34,598 nucleotides of DNA from Devosia equisanguinis (GTDB lineage Bacteria > Pseudomonadota > Alphaproteobacteria > Rhizobiales > Devosiaceae): the NCBI RefSeq assembly GCF_900631955.1, contig NZ_UZWD01000073.1, positions 1 to 34,598 of the forward strand. Reading direction: 5' to 3'. Position 1 is the first letter of the stretch; each line of letters begins with the position of its first letter. A model generated the notes under the pieces. It did not search any database. It was not told the origin of the DNA and saw only the letters and a program-made list of their open reading frames with translations. This document shows positions 32,985 through 34,598 of this stretch, piece by piece. Both the position numbers and the translations under genes were made by a program.

Positions 32985-33034
32985 TTGCCCTTGCCGGTCA
33001 AGACCTGATACCTCTGCGGTAACGTTCGGCGCCG

Positions 33035-33062
33035 CTGAAAGGCGCCGACCCAAGCCTATAAC
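33035..33062 (+). promoter_or_regulatory. Candidate gltA promoter
   Basis: CTGAAA (33035-33040), 16-bp spacer and TATAAC (33057-33062) give a plausible sigma-70-type promoter with a leader of about 40 nt to the gltA ATG. The -35 overlaps a GGCGCC-N7-GGCGCC hairpin (33029-33047). Confidence 0.45.
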
Positions 33063-33107
33063 ATCGATCCTTCCTGCGGGGCGCGCGGGTGAAGCGAGGA
33101 GATATCA

Positions 33108-34397
33108 ATGACCGATAAAGTCGCAAAACTCGTCATCGGGGACCAGACCCATGAATTCCCGATACTGAGCGGTACCGTTGGTCCGGATGTCATGGACATC
33201 CGCTCCCTCTACGCCAAAACCGGCCTGTTCACTTACGATCCGGGCTTCACCTCCACTGCGGCATGCGACAGCGCCATCACCTTCATCGATGGCGACAAGG
33301 GCGAACTGCTCTATCGCGGCTATCCCATCGAGCAGCTGGCCGACAAATCCAACTATCTCGAAGTCTGCTACCTGCTTCTTTACGGCGAACTGCCGACCCC
33401 GGCCCAGTTCAAGGAATTCGAGCAGCTGGTCACGCGCCACACCATGGTGCACGAGCAGATGCACTATTTCTTCCGCGGCTTCCGTCGCGATGCGCACCCG
33501 ATGGCGGTGATGACCGGCGTGGTCGGCGCCATGGCCGCCTTCTACCACGACTCCACCGATATCAACGATCCGCAGCAGCGCGAGATCGCCTCCATCCGCA
33601 TGATCGCCAAGATCCCGACCCTGGCGGCCATGGCCTATAAATACTCGATTGGCCAGCCCTTCGTATATCCGCGCAACGATCTCGATTACGCGGCCAATTT
33701 CCTGCACATGTGCTTCTCGGTCCCGGCCGAGGAATACAAGGTCGATCCCAAGATTGCCCGCGCCATGGACCTGATCTTCACGCTCCATGCCGATCACGAG
33801 CAGAACGCTTCGACCTCGACGGTGCGTCTGTCCGGCTCGTCCGACGCCAATCCCTTCGCTTGTATCGCGGCTGGCGTGGCCTGCCTCTGGGGCCCTGCCC
33901 ATGGCGGCGCCAACGAGGCCTGCCTCAACATGCTGCGCCAGATCGGCACGGTGGATCGCATCCCCGAATTCATCGCCCGCGCCAAGGACAAGAATGACCC
34001 GTTCCGCCTGATGGGTTTTGGTCACCGCGTCTACAAGAACTTCGATCCGCGCGCCAAGGTCATGCAGGCCACCGCCAAGGAGGTGCTCTCCATCCTCGGC
34101 GTCGAGAACAACCCGACCCTGCAGGTCGCACAGGAACTCGAACGCATCGCGCTCGAAGACCAGTACTTCATCGACCGCAAGCTTTATCCGAATGTCGATT
34201 TCTACTCCGGCGTGATCCTGGACGCGATCGGCTTCCCGACCTCCATGTTCACCGTGCTCTTCGCCGTCGCCCGCACCGTCGGCTGGATCAGCCAGTGGAA
34301 GGAAATGATCGGCGACCCGCAGAAGAAAATCGGCCGCCCGCGCCAGCTCTACAACGGCGCCACCGCCCGCGACTACCAGCCCATCACCCAGCGCTGA
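33108..34397 (+). CDS. gltA: Citrate synthase (type II)
   Basis: A 429-residue enzyme condensing acetyl-CoA and oxaloacetate at entry to the TCA cycle. The catalytic triad is visible: H265 ([10 protein letters not shown]), H306 ([10 protein letters not shown]) and D364 (NVDFYSGV). The N-terminal beta region ([29 protein letters not shown]) and the length are typical of the hexameric, NADH-sensitive Gram-negative type. A clear GAGGAG lies upstream of the ATG, and a strong terminator follows. The preceding 183 bp contain a palindrome and a candidate promoter, so it is probably transcribed separately from gltX. Confidence 0.97.
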   Translation: MTDKVAKLVIGDQTHEFPILSGTVGPDVMDIRSLYAKTGLFTYDPGFTSTAACDSAITFIDGDKGELLYRGYPIEQLADKSNYLEVCYLLLYGELPTPAQFKEFEQLVTRHTMVHEQMHYFFRGFRRDAHPMAVMTGVVGAMAAFYHDSTDINDPQQREIASIRMIAKIPTLAAMAYKYSIGQPFVYPRNDLDYAANFLHMCFSVPAEEYKVDPKIARAMDLIFTLHADHEQNASTSTVRLSGSSDANPFACIAAGVACLWGPAHGGANEACLNMLRQIGTVDRIPEFIARAKDKNDPFRLMGFGHRVYKNFDPRAKVMQATAKEVLSILGVENNPTLQVAQELERIALEDQYFIDRKLYPNVDFYSGVILDAIGFPTSMFTVLFAVARTVGWISQWKEMIGDPQKKIGRPRQLYNGATARDYQPITQR

Positions 34398-34418
34398 TCG
34401 CCCGGCCATCGCCAAACC

Positions 34419-34454
34419 AAAGCACCCCTTCCACCAAAGGGGTGCTTTTTCTTT
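34419..34454 (+). terminator. Rho-independent terminator of gltA
   Basis: AAGCACCCCTT (34420-34430) and AAGGGGTGCTT (34437-34447) form a perfect 11-bp stem with a 6-nt loop, followed by TTT-C-TTT, 22 bp after the gltA stop codon. Confidence 0.92.
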
Positions 34455-34498
34455 ATGGATCATCCGTAAGTGTTGGGTCCCCATATCTCCCGGCCCCT

Positions 34499-34598
34499 TC
34501 GCCTCCCTCCCCCTAGAGCGTTTCACGTTCTGGTTGATGCGGCTCCATCGCCCCTCCCCCTTGAGGGCTTTGATCTGTCCCGGAGGGTAAATCTCTCC
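34499..34598. repeat. Repeat-rich end of window
   Basis: CTCCCTCCCCCTAGAG, GATGCGGCTC and CCCTCCCCCTTGAGGG are rearranged pieces of the GC-rich palindromic family and of the region near 150-170 (CCCCTTGAGGGATTTG). The element runs off the window edge. Confidence 0.45.

Overview
The window is GC-rich, densely coded chromosomal DNA of an alphaproteobacterium, most likely Hyphomicrobiales (rhizobial relatives). A Devosia-like genus is my guess from general impression, not proven. The supporting signs are the alphaproteobacterial SOS boxes (GAAC-N7-GAAC and GTTC-N7-GTTC) in front of lexA, the lexA / comEC / gltX / gltA neighbourhood, a Tat-exported LivK-type binding protein, RamB/ScfR-type regulation, and many GC-rich palindromic intergenic repeats. 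No rRNA, tRNA, CRISPR array, phage or insertion sequence was seen.

Layout. 1-6.3 kb: small envelope and membrane genes (a small membrane protein, a DUF883/YqjD-like protein, a SleB-like lipoprotein hydrolase, a DUF6636-like exported protein), an orphan flagellar pair (fliK and the FlhB C-terminal paralogue) with a family-2 glycosyltransferase, and a FecR-domain exported protein. 6.3-7.8 kb: a DUF1993 protein and a voltage-gated-type K+ channel carrying a C-terminal zinc ribbon. 7.9-12.9 kb: a minus-strand gene string encoding a RamB/ScfR-like HTH regulator, a stand-alone receiver protein, a tiny membrane protein and a sodium/solute symporter fused to a histidine kinase. 13.1-18.4 kb: the divergent five-gene LivKHMGF-type ABC importer operon. 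18.7-21.3 kb: 5-oxoprolinase genes pxpB-pxpC-pxpA and a small acidic ORF. 21.4-22.5 kb: a small unknown gene divergent from lexA. 22.8-29.3 kb: a galactoside / D-galactonate catabolic cluster (IlvD/Edd-type dehydratase; dgoK, dgoA, SMP-30 lactonase, GH42 beta-galactosidase). 29.3-34.4 kb: comEC, gltX, gltA.

How the genes work together. The GH42 enzyme releases galactose. A galactose dehydrogenase (not in the window) would make galactonolactone, which the SMP-30 lactonase opens. The dehydratase, DgoK and DgoA then take galactonate to pyruvate and glyceraldehyde-3-phosphate, which enter central metabolism next to citrate synthase. This cluster sits between lexA and comEC, which I recall as close neighbours in related genomes, so it looks like an insertion.

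The most interesting part is 7.9-18.4 kb. The HTH regulator carries an extra segment of about 60 residues that aligns without gaps to the histidine-phosphotransfer (DHp) helices of the symporter-kinase in the same gene string, including the phospho-accepting His position. With the REC-only protein between them and a TTTGCAAA palindrome (RamB-like core) in the divergent promoter region, this suggests a solute-sensing phospho-signalling module that controls an ABC importer. The sequence resemblances are visible; the mechanism is inference.
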